64,000 nt of DNA from Agromyces protaetiae (GCF_030866785.1 NZ_CP133018.1:2170001-2234000), one strand, 5' to 3'; shown: positions 19,054-28,384, counted from the stretch's first letter. Notes: a model not told the origin generated them from the sequence alone. Numbers and translations: made by a program.

Positions 19054-20562
19054 ATGAGCGAATCCGTCAGCCTCCCGGCACTCGGTGAGAGTGTCACTGA
19101 AGGCACGGTCACCCGCTGGCTGAAGAACGTCGGCGACCGTGTCGAGGTCGACGAGCCGCTGCTCGAGGTCTCGACCGACAAGGTCGACACCGAGATCCCA
19201 TCCCCGGTCGCCGGTGTCATCGAGGCGATCCTCGTCCAGGAGGACGAGACCGTCGAGGTCGGCACCGCGCTCGTCACGATCGGTGACGGCTCGGGTGCCG
19301 AGGCACCCGCCGAGGAAGCACCCGCCGCGGAAGCACCCGCCGCCGAGGCACCCGCCGCCGAGGCACCCGCCGCGGAAGCACCCGCCGCCGAGGCACCCGC
19401 CGCGGAAGCACCGGCCGCCGAGGCACCGGCCGCGGAAGCACCGGCCGCTGAAGCGCCCGCCACGGAAACGCCGGCTGCACCCGCTGCTCCTGCCCCTGCT
19501 GCAGCACCCGCTGCGCCGGCACCTGCAGCTGCCCCGGCTCCGGCCGCGCCGGCACCCGCGGCCGCTCCGGCTGCGCCGGCACCCGCTCCGGCTGCGCCCG
19601 CTCCTGCTCCGGCTGCGCCGGCACCCGCTCCCGCCGCTGCCGCGCCGTCGAGCGGCGCCCACGCAGGTGGTTCGGGCTACGTCACGCCCATCGTCCGCAA
19701 GCTCGCGAACGAGCAGGGTGTCGATCTCGCGTCCGTCACCGGCACCGGCGTCGGCGGTCGCATCCGCAAGCAGGATGTGCTGCAGGCGCAGGGCGGCCAG
19801 TCCGCGGCCGCCGCAGCTCCGGCGCGCCCGCAGCTGGAGACCTCGCCCCTGCGCGGCACCACGGTGCCCATGACGCGTCTCCGCAAGGTGGTCGCGGAGC
19901 GCGCGGTCGTCTCGATGCAGTCGACGGCGCAGCTGACCTCGGTCGTCGAGGTCGACGTGACACGGGTCGCGCAGTTCCGCGATCAGGTGAAGGGCGACTT
20001 CCAGGCGAAGACCGGCAACAAGCTCTCCTTCCTGCCGTTCTTCGCGAAGGCCGCCGTCGAGGCGCTCAAGGCCTACCCGATCATCAACTCCACGGTCGAC
20101 GGCGACGCGATCGTCTACCCCGAGCGCGAGAACCTCAGCATCGCGGTCGACACCGAGCGCGGTCTGCTCACGCCGGTCGTCCGTGACGCGGGTGAGCTCG
20201 ACATCGCCGGGCTCGCCGCTCAGATCGCCGACCTGGCCGACCGCACGCGGAACAACCAGCTGAAGCCCGATGAGCTCTCCGGCGGCACGTTCACGCTGAC
20301 CAACACCGGCTCGCGCGGCGCGCTGTTCGACACGCCGGTGGTGTTCCTGCCGCAGACGGCGATCCTCGGCACCGGCATCGTGGTCAAGCGACCCGTGGTC
20401 CTCAAGGCCGACGGGCAGGACACCATCGCGATCCGCTCGATGGTGTACCTCGCGCTGTCCTACGACCACCGCATCATCGACGGTGCCGACGCCGCGCGCT
20501 TCCTGAGCGCGGTCAAGGACCGCCTCGAGCACGGCGACTTCGAGGACGACCTCGGCATCTAG
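19054..20562 (+). CDS. sucB: 2-oxoacid dehydrogenase E2 (dihydrolipoyl acyltransferase, SucB-type)
   Basis: Acyltransferase core of the pyruvate/2-oxoglutarate dehydrogenase machinery (502 aa). The N-terminal lipoyl domain (1-77) has the lipoylation site in [15 protein letters not shown] long Ala/Pro/Glu linker (about 80-215) follows, built from eleven pentapeptide units and then an Ala-Pro stretch. The peripheral-subunit-binding domain is at [16 protein letters not shown] (about 210-245). The catalytic domain ends with [16 protein letters not shown], holding the active-site His and Asp. ATG 19054 has GAAGGAG upstream. In actinobacteria such an E2 can serve both PDH and ODH; aceE at 56719 and lpdA next door fit that. 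Its stop overlaps the convergent pseudokinase stop. Confidence 0.93.
   Translation: MSESVSLPALGESVTEGTVTRWLKNVGDRVEVDEPLLEVSTDKVDTEIPSPVAGVIEAILVQEDETVEVGTALVTIGDGSGAEAPAEEAPAAEAPAAEAPAAEAPAAEAPAAEAPAAEAPAAEAPAAEAPAAEAPATETPAAPAAPAPAAAPAAPAPAAAPAPAAPAPAAAPAAPAPAPAAPAPAPAAPAPAPAAAAPSSGAHAGGSGYVTPIVRKLANEQGVDLASVTGTGVGGRIRKQDVLQAQGGQSAAAAAPARPQLETSPLRGTTVPMTRLRKVVAERAVVSMQSTAQLTSVVEVDVTRVAQFRDQVKGDFQAKTGNKLSFLPFFAKAAVEALKAYPIINSTVDGDAIVYPERENLSIAVDTERGLLTPVVRDAGELDIAGLAAQIADLADRTRNNQLKPDELSGGTFTLTNTGSRGALFDTPVVFLPQTAILGTGIVVKRPVVLKADGQDTIAIRSMVYLALSYDHRIIDGADAARFLSAVKDRLEHGDFEDDLGI
19303..19467 (+). repeat. Eleven 15-bp in-frame repeats encoding the E2 linker
   Basis: Eleven contiguous 15-base units encode one APAEE, nine APAAE and one APATE. 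Units differ mainly by alternating GCGGAA and GCCGAG endings and CCC versus CCG proline codons. Unit number can change without breaking the frame, so linker length is probably variable among strains. Confidence 0.9.
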
Positions 20563-22247
20563 CCGAAGATCTCCCGCAGACGCCAACCGGCCTCGCTCCT
20601 CATCACGAGGACCGAGGCCGGTTCTCGTTCAGGCTCGCGGTACGGCATCTCGACCAGCCAGGCCCCGCCCATCTCCCCGGTGACCCGCGCGCCGTCGGGT
20701 GCGAGCTCAGGTGGAGGCGCGTCAGCGTCACCCGTCTGCACCGCGGCCATCAGCGCCCGATCGGCGGAATCCAGACCCGACCCCGGTTGCAGCACCGCGT
20801 CGAGGCAGGCGGCGTCAGCTTCGGCGAAACACTGCGCGCGGACCGCGAGGAGTTCGATCGCCGCCGCGGCCGCATCGGTCTCGGTATCGGTGGCCGGCAC
20901 TCCGCCCCCGGCCTCGCCCGGTGCCGGATCGCTGGGCGGCGCCGCTCCCTCGGGCTCGGCGGCGGCTCCAGCAGCCACGGCGGACGCTGCGGGCACGGAC
21001 GCCACCGCGGTCGCGGACCCCTCGTGCTCCGCGGTGGACGGATCGGCGGGCGGCACCAGCGTGAGCGCCAGCACGAGTGCGGCGCCGCCCGCCAGTGCGC
21101 CGACGACCAGCACGGCCCGACGGCCCGCGAGCGCGCCGCGGAACCGTGCACGGAGCGCCCCCGCGCGGCTCGGCCCCGCACGCTGTGGTTCGCCATCGGC
21201 CAGGGTCTCGTGGATCACGCCGTGGAACGAGGAGAGGCTCCGCGGAAGCCAGCTGCGCGGCGGGGCGAGTTCATCCTCCACGCCGAGCGCTCCGCGTTCC
21301 GACGACCTGGCCGCCGGCGACCGCGCCGCGCGCTCGGCAGATGACGCGAGCGCGCCGGCCGTCGTCACGGGTGGCGCGTGGCCGCTCGGATCCTCGACGC
21401 GGTGTCGGCGGCCGCCGCCGGCCCGCTCGAACGAGGCCGAGCCGACCGCGACCGGCGCCGGCGCCGCCACCGCGAACAACATGCGTTCGAGCTCGTCGGC
21501 GTTCGTGCGGAACGGGCGCACGGCGAGCAGTTCGTCGAGCAGGTGTCTGACCGGGTCGAGTGCACCCGGTGGGCGGGTCATGGCCGAGACGTCGGCGACG
21601 AGCCGGCCGAGCGCGCCATACATCTCCCGGACGAGAGCCGTGCGCCCGCCGGGGGCGTCGGCGATCGTGTCGAGTCGCCGCAGTCCGCCGGTGCCGATCA
21701 CGCGCGGCCGGCCTGAGGCGTCGAACATCACGTCGGACAGCGCCAGGCGAACGTGTGCGAATCCGTGCCGTTCGAGTTCATGCACCGCCACCACGATCGG
21801 CGCCAGCACCGTCACCGCCTCGCCCGCGGTGAGTCCGCGGCCGACGGCGATCGCGGCCAGCGTGGGTCCGGCGAGGCGTTCGACCACCACGCAGGTGCGG
21901 CCGTCGGCCAGGGTGGCGAGGTCGACCAGCGCGGGCAGCGACGGTGCGATCGCCATCGCCTCCACCTCGGTCGCGATCGCCTCGGCATCGGCGTGAGCGT
22001 CGTAGACCCGCATGGCGACCAGTCCGCCGCGCTGATCGGCGGACTCCGCGGTCGGCTCGCCCGGCGGCTGCCCCGGCCGCTCCACGGTGGCGGCGAGATA
22101 GACGTCGGCTCGCTCGCCCGTGGCGATGCGCCGCACGAGGCGATAGCCCGCGAGCCGCTCGGCGTCGCCCCCGGTTGGCTGTTTGGCGGTCTCGGCGGAC
22201 GAGGGCTCCTCGGGCGGATCTGGCGGGGTACGGGAACGACGGCGCAT
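20559..22247 (-). CDS. Membrane-anchored protein kinase-like protein (predicted pseudokinase)
   Basis: 562-aa protein with an N-terminal kinase fold: [18 protein letters not shown] stands in for the glycine loop (about residues 34-51) and [13 protein letters not shown] for the VAIK strand, with Arg in place of the ATP-binding Lys. The catalytic loop region reads [14 protein letters not shown], without an HRD Asp, and the DFG position reads IGTGG. Catalysis is therefore unlikely. A transmembrane helix lies near residues 375-397, followed by an Ala/Pro/Glu-rich stalk and a small C-terminal domain of about 100 residues ending WRLREIFG. The architecture resembles Ser/Thr kinases that sense outside signals, here probably as a scaffold. 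Its stop shares a CTAG with the sucB stop. Confidence 0.75.
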   Translation of the reverse strand: MRRRSRTPPDPPEEPSSAETAKQPTGGDAERLAGYRLVRRIATGERADVYLAATVERPGQPPGEPTAESADQRGGLVAMRVYDAHADAEAIATEVEAMAIAPSLPALVDLATLADGRTCVVVERLAGPTLAAIAVGRGLTAGEAVTVLAPIVVAVHELERHGFAHVRLALSDVMFDASGRPRVIGTGGLRRLDTIADAPGGRTALVREMYGALGRLVADVSAMTRPPGALDPVRHLLDELLAVRPFRTNADELERMLFAVAAPAPVAVGSASFERAGGGRRHRVEDPSGHAPPVTTAGALASSAERAARSPAARSSERGALGVEDELAPPRSWLPRSLSSFHGVIHETLADGEPQRAGPSRAGALRARFRGALAGRRAVLVVGALAGGAALVLALTLVPPADPSTAEHEGSATAVASVPAASAVAAGAAAEPEGAAPPSDPAPGEAGGGVPATDTETDAAAAAIELLAVRAQCFAEADAACLDAVLQPGSGLDSADRALMAAVQTGDADAPPPELAPDGARVTGEMGGAWLVEMPYREPEREPASVLVMRSEAGWRLREIFG

Positions 22248-22360
22248 GCCGACGAGTGTGCGCCGTTTCGAGGCATCCGTCGTAGCCGTCCTGCCGATCT
22301 GGGAGCCGATGCCAGCGGGATCGGCCTGTGGAGGGCGCGTCCTGAGGATGTGTCGACATC

Positions 22361-22366
22361 TAGACT
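22361..22366 (+). promoter_or_regulatory. -10 hexamer of a leaderless lipB-lipA transcript
   Basis: TAGACT ends exactly 6 bases before the lipB ATG, and no Shine-Dalgarno is present. The same geometry recurs at many genes in the window. Confidence 0.6.
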
Positions 22367-22372
22367 GGCCCG

Positions 22373-23008
22373 ATGCTCGACTATGTCGTCACGGGGCTAA
22401 GCGCCAACTCCGTGCCATACAGCGAGGGCCTCGCCCTCCAGCGCGCCCTTCATCGGGCGGTCGTCGCGGGGGCCTCCCCCGACACCGTCATCCTCCTGGA
22501 GCACGAGTCCGTGTACACCGCGGGCACCCGGACCGCGCCCGACGAGCGACCGGACGACGGCAGCCCTGTCGTCGACGTCGATCGCGGTGGCAAGCTGACC
22601 TGGCACGGACCGGGGCAGCTCGTCGGCTACCCGATCCTCCGGCTCGCCGAGCCGTTCGACGTCGTCGGCTACGTCCGTCGGCTCGAGTCGGTGCTCATCG
22701 GCGTGCTCGCCGACCTCGGCCTCGAAGGCCGGCAGGTCGCAGGTCGCTCAGGGGTGTGGGTCGGCTCGACGCACCTGGAGAAGATCGCGGCGATCGGCAT
22801 TCGGGTCGCCGAGGGCGTCACGATGCATGGATTCGCGCTGAACTGCTCCAACTCGACCGATCCGTATGACCGGATCGTCGCGTGCGGCATCCGCGATGCG
22901 GGCGTCACCACCATCTCGCGCGTGCTCGGTCGCACCGTGCAGCCTCTCGAAGTGATCGCACCGCTGCAGCGAAGGTTCGACGCCGAGTTCGAGGGCGTCG
23001 CCGCGTGA
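22373..23008 (+). CDS. lipB: Lipoyl(octanoyl) transferase
   Basis: Moves the octanoyl group from octanoyl-ACP to the lipoyl domains of E2 proteins, the first step of lipoate synthesis (211 aa). The family hallmarks are [18 protein letters not shown] near residue 65, [19 protein letters not shown] containing the catalytic Lys, and [11 protein letters not shown] followed by IVACGI, whose Cys forms the acyl-thioester intermediate. The ATG at 22373 is set by homology and the leaderless -10. The GTG of lipA overlaps the stop by 4 bases (GTGA), so the pair is translationally coupled. The substrate octanoyl-ACP comes from the fab genes at the end of the window. Confidence 0.96.
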   Translation: MLDYVVTGLSANSVPYSEGLALQRALHRAVVAGASPDTVILLEHESVYTAGTRTAPDERPDDGSPVVDVDRGGKLTWHGPGQLVGYPILRLAEPFDVVGYVRRLESVLIGVLADLGLEGRQVAGRSGVWVGSTHLEKIAAIGIRVAEGVTMHGFALNCSNSTDPYDRIVACGIRDAGVTTISRVLGRTVQPLEVIAPLQRRFDAEFEGVAA

Positions 23009-23994
23009 GCGCCGCTCCGGACGGCCGGCGGATGCTCCGCCTCGAGGTCCGCAACGCCCAGACGCCCATCGAACGCAAGCCCGAGTGGATCAAGACCAGG
23101 GCGAAGATGGGCCCCGAGTACCGGGCGCTCACCGCACTCGTGCAGGGCGCGGATCTGCACACCGTCTGCCAGCAGGCCGGCTGCCCGAACATCTACGAGT
23201 GCTGGGAGGATCGAGAGGCGACCTTCCTGATCGGCGGCGCGAACTGCACCAGGCGGTGCGACTTCTGCCAGATCGACACCGGCAGACCTGCTGAGTACGA
23301 CCGCGATGAGCCGCGCCGCGTCGCCGAGTCCGTGCAGCGCATGCAGCTGCGCTACGCCACGGTCACGGGCGTCGCGCGCGACGACCTGCCCGACGAAGGG
23401 GCCTGGCTCTACGCGGAGACCGTCCGGGCGATCCACGGGCGATCGCCGGGCACGGGCGTCGAGATCCTCGTGCCCGATTTCTCGGGCCGATCCGAGCACG
23501 TCGCCGAGGTGTGCTCGGCCGAGCCCGAGGTGTTCGCGCACAATGTCGAGACCGTGCCCCGGATCTTCAAGCGCATCCGGCCGGCCTTCCGGTACGAGCG
23601 TTCGCTCGGAGTGCTCAGCGCGGCCCGCCGCGCCGGGCTGATCACGAAGTCGAACCTCATCCTCGGCATGGGCGAGGAGCGCGCCGAGATCTCACAGGCG
23701 CTCCGCGACCTCCATGACGCCGGGACCGACCTCGTCACCATCACGCAGTACCTGCGCCCGAGCCCCCGGCACCTTCCGGTCGCCCGATGGGTACGGCCAG
23801 AGGAGTTCATCGAGCTCAAGGCCGAGGCCGAGGAGATCGGATTCCTCGGCGTGCTCGCGGGCCCGCTGGTGCGCTCGTCGTACCGCGCCGGGCGGCTCTG
23901 GGCGCAGTCGATGCGCGCCAGAGGGCGGGCGATCCCGGCCGGCCTCGCCCATCTCGCCGATGCGTCGAACGGATTCGAGCAGGCGGTGGGCTGA
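23005..23994 (+). CDS. lipA: Lipoyl synthase (radical SAM)
   Basis: Inserts two sulfurs into protein-bound octanoate to make lipoate (329 aa). Two Fe-S sites are visible: the auxiliary-cluster cysteines in [20 protein letters not shown] (about residues 45-64) and the radical-SAM motif [11 protein letters not shown] near residues 76-86. The C-terminal RSSYRAG supplies the serine ligand of the auxiliary cluster. The GTG start at 23005 overlaps the lipB stop; the upstream part of the open frame lies in lipB. Length is normal. Confidence 0.97.
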   Translation: MSAAPDGRRMLRLEVRNAQTPIERKPEWIKTRAKMGPEYRALTALVQGADLHTVCQQAGCPNIYECWEDREATFLIGGANCTRRCDFCQIDTGRPAEYDRDEPRRVAESVQRMQLRYATVTGVARDDLPDEGAWLYAETVRAIHGRSPGTGVEILVPDFSGRSEHVAEVCSAEPEVFAHNVETVPRIFKRIRPAFRYERSLGVLSAARRAGLITKSNLILGMGEERAEISQALRDLHDAGTDLVTITQYLRPSPRHLPVARWVRPEEFIELKAEAEEIGFLGVLAGPLVRSSYRAGRLWAQSMRARGRAIPAGLAHLADASNGFEQAVG

Positions 23995-24090
23995 GACATC
24001 CGTCACCGATCGCGTGGGCCGCGCGGGCGCCGCGCCCCACCCGTGTTCGAACGGTTCGGGAGTCGTGTCAACGCCGGTATCCTGGACCCT

Positions 24091-24804
24091 ATGGCACGCA
24101 CCAAGGACCGCTCGTCCGCCCCCAAGGAGCCAGGCCGCCTCAAGCAGATGTGGCAGGTCTTCCAGATGACCCGCCGGTACGACACGACGGCGCCCTGGTT
24201 GATGCTCCTCGCGTTCCTCGCGCCCGTCATCGTCGCCCTCGGCCTCGCGATCTGGCTGAGCGGAGGCAACGGCTTCACCATCGCCCTGTGGGTCGTGGCC
24301 GGTGCGCTCGCCGGCCTGCTGCTGGCCATGATCATCCTGGGCCGGCGTGCCGAGCGGGCCGCGTACTCGCAGATCGACGGCCAGCCCGGTGCGGTCGGCG
24401 CGGTGCTGCGCAGCGGGCTCCGCGGTGGCTGGGTGGGCAACGAGATGCCCGTCGCCGTGAACGGCAAGACGCAGGACGCGGTGTACCGGGCGGTCGGCCG
24501 TGGCGGCATCGTGCTGATCGGAGAGGGCGACGCGTTCCGCGCCGAGCGCATGCTCAAGGATGAGCAGCGCAAGGTCGCGCGTGTGCTGCCGAACGTGCCG
24601 ATCCGCTTGCTCACGGTGGGGCATGGCGACGACTCGGTCGAGCTGCACCGCCTCGGCGCGACGCTCCGGAAGTCGAAGAAGGTGCTGACCAAGCCCGAGG
24701 TGCTCGCCGTGTCGAACCGGCTCAACTCGCTGCAGAACTCGCTGCCGATCCCGAAGGGCATCGACCCGATGAAGGTCCGTGCGCAGCGCGGCCGCATGCG
24801 CTGA
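24091..24804 (+). CDS. DUF4191 domain membrane protein
   Basis: Conserved actinobacterial membrane protein of unknown function (237 aa), usually found next to lipA as here. After a basic N terminus, two hydrophobic helices (about residues 36-56 and 62-83) are followed by a soluble domain containing GQPGAVGAVLRSGLRGGW, VYRAVGRGGIVLIGEG and a basic C terminus. ATG 24091 is preferred because TATCCT ends 7 bases before it. The tight link with lipoate genes is seen across the phylum, but no role is known. Confidence 0.88.
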   Translation: MARTKDRSSAPKEPGRLKQMWQVFQMTRRYDTTAPWLMLLAFLAPVIVALGLAIWLSGGNGFTIALWVVAGALAGLLLAMIILGRRAERAAYSQIDGQPGAVGAVLRSGLRGGWVGNEMPVAVNGKTQDAVYRAVGRGGIVLIGEGDAFRAERMLKDEQRKVARVLPNVPIRLLTVGHGDDSVELHRLGATLRKSKKVLTKPEVLAVSNRLNSLQNSLPIPKGIDPMKVRAQRGRMR

Positions 24805-24822
24805 CCAGCGACCCACACGACA

Positions 24823-24853
24823 CGGATGCCTCGCGCGACGCGCGAGGCATCCG
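24823..24853. terminator. Bidirectional terminator between DUF4191 and RDD genes
   Basis: A perfect 13-bp stem (24823-24835 with 24841-24853) has a 5-base loop. It lies between two convergent genes, 18 bases after one stop and 29 bases from the other, so it probably serves both. Confidence 0.85.
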
Positions 24854-24881
24854 TTCGTGTGTCAGGCGCGGATCCGGTGCC

Positions 24882-25334
24882 TTACGAGCGGATGATGAGC
24901 GTGCCCGCGATCTTGTCGTGGAGGCCGCGCTGGTCGGAGTCCCACACCAGAGCGGGGATGACGACCGCGAGCAGGAGCGTGCGCACGACGGGCCGCCACA
25001 GGCCGATCCAGCCCCCCATGAGCGGCACGACGTTCAGGCCCACGAGGCGGTGCCCGACACTCCCGCCGATGGTCGGGATGAACAGGATCTGCATGACCAC
25101 GAAGACGCCGAGCGTGACCCACCCGTGGAGCGGCGACTCGTAGGGTACGAAGAACATGGCGACGAGGAGCGCGATGGCCCAGTCGATCGCGAGGGCTCCG
25201 ATGCGGCGACCGATGCGACCGATCGAACCACGGCCCTCAGCGGGAAGGCCGAGCCGCTCGCCGGGCCATCGACTGGGTTCGACGCCGCCCGACGTGGAGG
25301 CCGGCTCGTTCGGAATGCGTTGCGGGTCGGGCAT
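24882..25334 (-). CDS. RDD family membrane protein
   Basis: 150-aa membrane protein of the RDD family. The defining Arg and Asp residues are in IGRRIGALAIDWAIALLVA (helix 1, about residues 42-61). A second helix (about 70-93) and a third (about 110-130, preceded by GLWRPVVRTLLL) follow, and the C terminus DQRGLHDKIAGTLII holds the last conserved Asp. Some RDD proteins act as Na+(Li+)/H+ antiporters, but the role here is unknown. The gene is often found beside glnA in actinobacteria, as here. TAGAAT ends 6 bases before the ATG, so the transcript is probably leaderless; it is divergent from glnA. Confidence 0.9.
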   Translation of the reverse strand: MPDPQRIPNEPASTSGGVEPSRWPGERLGLPAEGRGSIGRIGRRIGALAIDWAIALLVAMFFVPYESPLHGWVTLGVFVVMQILFIPTIGGSVGHRLVGLNVVPLMGGWIGLWRPVVRTLLLAVVIPALVWDSDQRGLHDKIAGTLIIRS

Positions 25335-25340
25335 CCGTCG

Positions 25341-25346
25341 ATTCTA
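25341..25346 (-). promoter_or_regulatory. -10 hexamer of the leaderless RDD gene
   Basis: On the minus strand TAGAAT ends 6 bases before the ATG at 25334. It lies just outside the GlnR operator of the divergent glnA gene, so GlnR binding might also affect this promoter. Confidence 0.6.
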
Positions 25347-25362
25347 CCGATCCTTCCGTCGC

Positions 25363-25406
25363 GTAACATGGCCGAAACATTCGCGTCATGGCCGGGAAAC
25401 CGCTCC
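25363..25406 (+). promoter_or_regulatory. Double GlnR operator upstream of glnA
   Basis: The bases read GTAAC-n6-GAAAC-n6-GTCAT-n6-GAAAC-n6, matching the a1-b1-a2-b2 arrangement of actinobacterial OmpR-type GlnR sites (consensus gTnAC-n6-GaAAC-n6 twice) with exact 6-base spacers. A candidate -10, TAGCGT, lies at 25411-25416; a start near 25423 would put the operator centre at about -41, the class II activation position. This indicates nitrogen control of glnA by GlnR. Confidence 0.85.
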
Positions 25407-25471
25407 CGGCTAGCGTCGGAGGCGCCTCTGCGAGGTCCCCCGCCGATCCCCACCGCTTGGAGCGTCGTCAC

Positions 25472-26896
25472 ATGTTCAAAGATTCGTCTGAAGTCCTCGA
25501 GTTCATCAAAGAGACGGACGTCAAGTTCCTCGACATCCGTTTCACCGATCTCCCGGGCGTGCAGCAGCACTTCAACATCCCGGCGGCGACGGTGGACGAG
25601 GAGTTCTTCACGGTCGGCCAGCTGTTCGACGGTTCCTCGATCCGCGGCTTCGCGAACATCCACGAGTCCGACATGCAGCTGATCCCCGACGTGTCGACGG
25701 CCTACATCGACCCGTTCCGCGTCGAGCGCACGCTCATCATGGTGTTCGACATCTACAACCCGCGCAACGGCGAGATCTACGCCAAGGACCCGCGCCAGGT
25801 CGCCAAGAAGGCCGAGAAGTACCTCGCCTCGACCGGCATCGCCGACACCGCGTTCTTCGCTCCCGAGGCCGAGTTCTACATCTTCGACGACGTTCGCTAC
25901 GAGGTGACCCAGAACGGCAGCTTCTACTCGGTCGACTCCGAAGAGGGCGCCTGGAACACCGGCCGCAAGGAAGAGGGCGGCAACCTCGCCAACAAGACCC
26001 CCTTCAAGGGCGGCTACTTCCCCGTCTCCCCCGTCGACAAGCAGGCCGACCTGCGTGACGACATCTCGCTGAAGCTCATCGACGCCGGACTCATCCTCGA
26101 GCGCGCCCACCACGAGGTCGGCACGGGCGGTCAGGCCGAGATCAACTACCGCTTCGACACGATGGTGCACGCGGCCGACGACATCCTCAAGTTCAAGTAC
26201 ATCGTGAAGAACACGGCCGAGCAGTGGGGCAAGACCGCCACGTTCATGCCGAAGCCGCTCTTCGGCGACAACGGCTCGGGCATGCACACGCACCAGTCGC
26301 TGTGGAACGACGGGAAGCCGCTGTTCTACGACGAGGCGGGCTACGGCGGCCTCTCCGACCTCGCGCGCTGGTACATCGGCGGCATCCTCAAGCACGCGCC
26401 GGCACTGCTCGCGTTCACCAACCCGACCGTGAACTCGTACCACCGCCTCGTGCCCGGCTTCGAAGCCCCGGTCAACCTCGTCTACTCGGCGGGCAACCGC
26501 TCGGCCGCGATCCGCATCCCGATCACGGGCACCAACCCGAAGGCCAAGCGCATCGAGTTCCGCGCGCCGGATGCCTCGGGCAACCCGTACCTCGCATTCG
26601 CCGCGCAGCTCATGGCGGGCCTCGACGGCATCAAGAACCGCATCGAGCCGCACGAGCCGGTCGACAAGGACCTCTACGAGCTGCCAGCCGAAGAAGCCAA
26701 GTCGATCCCCCAGGTGCCCGGCTCGCTCGACCTCGTGCTCGACGCGCTCGAGGCCGACCACGACTTCCTCCTCGAGGGCGGCGTGTTCACCAAGGAGCTC
26801 ATCGAGACCTGGATCGATTACAAGCGCGAGAAGGAGCTCAAGCCCCTGGCCCAGCGCCCGCACCCCTTCGAGTTCGAGCTGTACTACGGCGTCTGA
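25472..26896 (+). CDS. glnA: Glutamine synthetase type I (GlnA1)
   Basis: Central ammonium-assimilating enzyme, making glutamine from glutamate, NH3 and ATP (474 aa; dodecamer in the family). Motifs: FDGSSIRGF near residue 50; the metal-binding [20 protein letters not shown] near residue 260; and [10 protein letters not shown] and [17 protein letters not shown] near residues 345-375. Tyr402 in DLYELPAEE matches the adenylylation site used by GlnE, which is encoded at 37376-40402. ATG 25472 is chosen by homology; a leader of about 50 bases follows the predicted promoter. Transcription is probably GlnR-controlled and activity is controlled by adenylylation. Confidence 0.97.
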   Translation: MFKDSSEVLEFIKETDVKFLDIRFTDLPGVQQHFNIPAATVDEEFFTVGQLFDGSSIRGFANIHESDMQLIPDVSTAYIDPFRVERTLIMVFDIYNPRNGEIYAKDPRQVAKKAEKYLASTGIADTAFFAPEAEFYIFDDVRYEVTQNGSFYSVDSEEGAWNTGRKEEGGNLANKTPFKGGYFPVSPVDKQADLRDDISLKLIDAGLILERAHHEVGTGGQAEINYRFDTMVHAADDILKFKYIVKNTAEQWGKTATFMPKPLFGDNGSGMHTHQSLWNDGKPLFYDEAGYGGLSDLARWYIGGILKHAPALLAFTNPTVNSYHRLVPGFEAPVNLVYSAGNRSAAIRIPITGTNPKAKRIEFRAPDASGNPYLAFAAQLMAGLDGIKNRIEPHEPVDKDLYELPAEEAKSIPQVPGSLDLVLDALEADHDFLLEGGVFTKELIETWIDYKREKELKPLAQRPHPFEFELYYGV

Positions 26897-26899
26897 TCC

Positions 26900-26955
26900 A
26901 AACGAGGCGAATGCGTAGGAGTGCGTAGCTGCACGCAGCAGTACGTACCTCGTTT
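26900..26955 (+). terminator. Hairpin downstream of glnA
   Basis: AAACGAGG (26900-26907) and CCTCGTTT (26948-26955) can pair, enclosing about 40 bases with further short complementary segments (TGCGT/ACGCA). It starts 3 bases after the glnA stop and is the best candidate terminator. The rest of 26956-27179 shows nothing recognisable. Confidence 0.5.
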
Positions 26956-27179
26956 CGCCCTGGAGGCTTTCTCCACTTTCTGAGCCCCGGCTCCTGCTGG
27001 AATCTCCTAGTTGAGACCAGATGGACCGGGGTTCAGTCGTTCCCGTGCGCGTTCTGCGCACTCCCCCAACAACGACGCGCGTTGGGCGCGCTTGACGAAC
27101 TCTCACTCGCGCTGAGTACAAGAAGTCCACACTTGAACATTGGCTCGGGCGCCGGCGAACGACCGCGCATAGAGGGACC

Positions 27180-27383
27180 ATGACTACACAGAGCAAGCTG
27201 CCTCGTCTCCTCTTGACCCTCGAGCTCTCGGAGTACCTGGATGTGCCGTCTCGCACTTTGGAGGCATCGCGTGCTCGCGCCGGCGGGCTCCCGTTCGTCC
27301 AGTTCGGCCGGCAGGTCTGGTACCCGGATGACGCCTCGACCGAATGGATGAGCGAGCGCAAGCCGGTCCCGACCGCGCGTTAG
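27180..27383 (+). CDS. Helix-turn-helix protein, excisionase-like (HTH_17)
   Basis: 67-aa single-domain DNA-binding protein. The region from LLLTLELSEYLDVPSRTLEA (helix-turn-helix) through GLPFVQFGRQVWYPDD (wing) matches the MerR/excisionase-type HTH_17 fold that occurs in phage and plasmid excisionases and in small regulators. The ATG is preceded by GAGGG at suitable spacing. It lies alone in a gene-poor, less GC-rich stretch between glnA and the esterase, without an integrase or other phage genes. It may be a remnant of an integrated element or a stand-alone regulator. Function is unproven. Confidence 0.7.
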   Translation: MTTQSKLPRLLLTLELSEYLDVPSRTLEASRARAGGLPFVQFGRQVWYPDDASTEWMSERKPVPTAR

Positions 27384-28297
27384 CCCTTCAAAGTCACGGC
27401 ATGAGGACCATCTACCCGGCAAAACCGGGAAGATTTGACCGATTCTGAACGTGGCGTCGTCGTCGAGCTGATCGAGACGCTGAAGCATCGATCAGGCTCA
27501 GCATCCGAGCAGAGCAGCGCGTTCGCCTTGTGCGGCGGAGCATCACAGACCTCACTGGAGTCGCCGTCGGTGCGCGGCGTGGGCTTCCAATTCGCGAGCA
27601 GGCTCGACTCTCGTCGGGCCTTCCCGCTCTTCCCAGCACTCGCAGGCAACGGAGCGACCACCCGATCGCCACAGGAGTCCGAGCCTCCCGAGAACGAAAA
27701 TCTCGTGGACGTCGAGATCATCGCCATCTACTGGTGATGCTGCGCATGGATGCGTCTCGACCCCTTCGTCTCTAACAGCGCAACCAGCGTGCTGGGGCGA
27801 GGCACAGCTCCGCCAACTTCAGGTGGCCGGGGTCTTGTGCGCGACGGCGGCGGCGGGCGCCCCACTCCCAATCGCCCGTTTCTAGCCCCGGCCCTCACCT
27901 ATCCAGATGTCTCTCCACGATTGCCCAGACGCCAGGAGTTCCCGCGTACTCAGTCCGTGGGCGCCGGAATCTGCCCGAATCCGTGCCCACGGGTTCCCGA
28001 TTCCCGCACGAGCTGTACTACGGGTGTGATCGCCCCGCAGCAGCCCGCGGCTGACGCGAAGCACCGCGTGGCGCTTCCGTAGTCGCACGAGCTTCGGCCT
28101 CAGCCGTTCAGAGCCCCAGTGGCTACCGGTTCCTCCCGTGGAGTGCTGGTTGCTACTGGGGCTCTGTCGTTTGCGACGTGCGGGTGTCGGGTCTCGAGCA
28201 TGCCGCGGCGGAGGCGAGCACCTCCCCGACGTCCGGGCGCCCCAGACAGGGCCGGGCCGTCCCACTCATGCATCGCCGTTCGATCTCTCCTCCGGGG
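27384..28297. other. Gene-poor, less GC-rich stretch
   Basis: About 900 bases without a convincing gene. A short frame opening with TTG at 27435 (GGGAAG upstream) starts plausibly with TDSERGVVVELIETLK, but its continuation is Ser-rich and a second frame from about 27500 looks more protein-like, so a decayed, frameshifted gene is possible. Base composition and codon pattern differ from the flanks. Together with the excisionase-like gene this looks like the eroded remains of an inserted element. Confidence 0.45.
28109..28166. repeat. 12-bp inverted repeat (stem-loop) in the gene-poor stretch
   Basis: CAGAGCCCCAGT at 28109-28120 is the exact reverse complement of ACTGGGGCTCTG at 28155-28166, and pairing continues partly inward (GGCTAC against GTTGCT). 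The 34-base loop is long for a terminator; it could be a terminator of the eroded region or the footprint of a mobile element. Confidence 0.5.
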
Positions 28298-28301
28298 TTG
28301 A

Positions 28302-28352
28302 GATAAACGGAATCATGATTCACTATTATGGTGAATGTAGGTTCCGTTTATC
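28302..28352 (+). promoter_or_regulatory. Nested palindromes in the esterase promoter
   Basis: Three dyads are stacked in an A/T-rich patch: GATAAACGGAA (28302-28312) with TTCCGTTTATC (28342-28352); the perfect 12-mer GAATCATGATTC (28310-28321); and ATTCAC (28318-28323) with GTGAAT (28331-28336). A TATTAT at 28324-28329 inside them is a possible -10. Binding here would block or recruit polymerase for the esterase. The TetR-type protein encoded just downstream of the esterase is the natural candidate ligand-responsive regulator. Confidence 0.65.
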
Positions 28353-28384
28353 GGATCGACGTCGAGAGACCTGGAGGCACGCGC

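Noticed and set aside
27435..27737. 100-codon hypothetical gene starting TTG
   Set aside because: Only the first ~20 residues look protein-like; the rest is Ser-rich and another frame competes. Kept only as a possible decayed gene.
28328..28384. Upstream ATG as the esterase start
   Set aside because: It lies inside the palindromic operator and lacks an RBS; GTG 28385 has TGGAGG at good spacing and matches the family N terminus.
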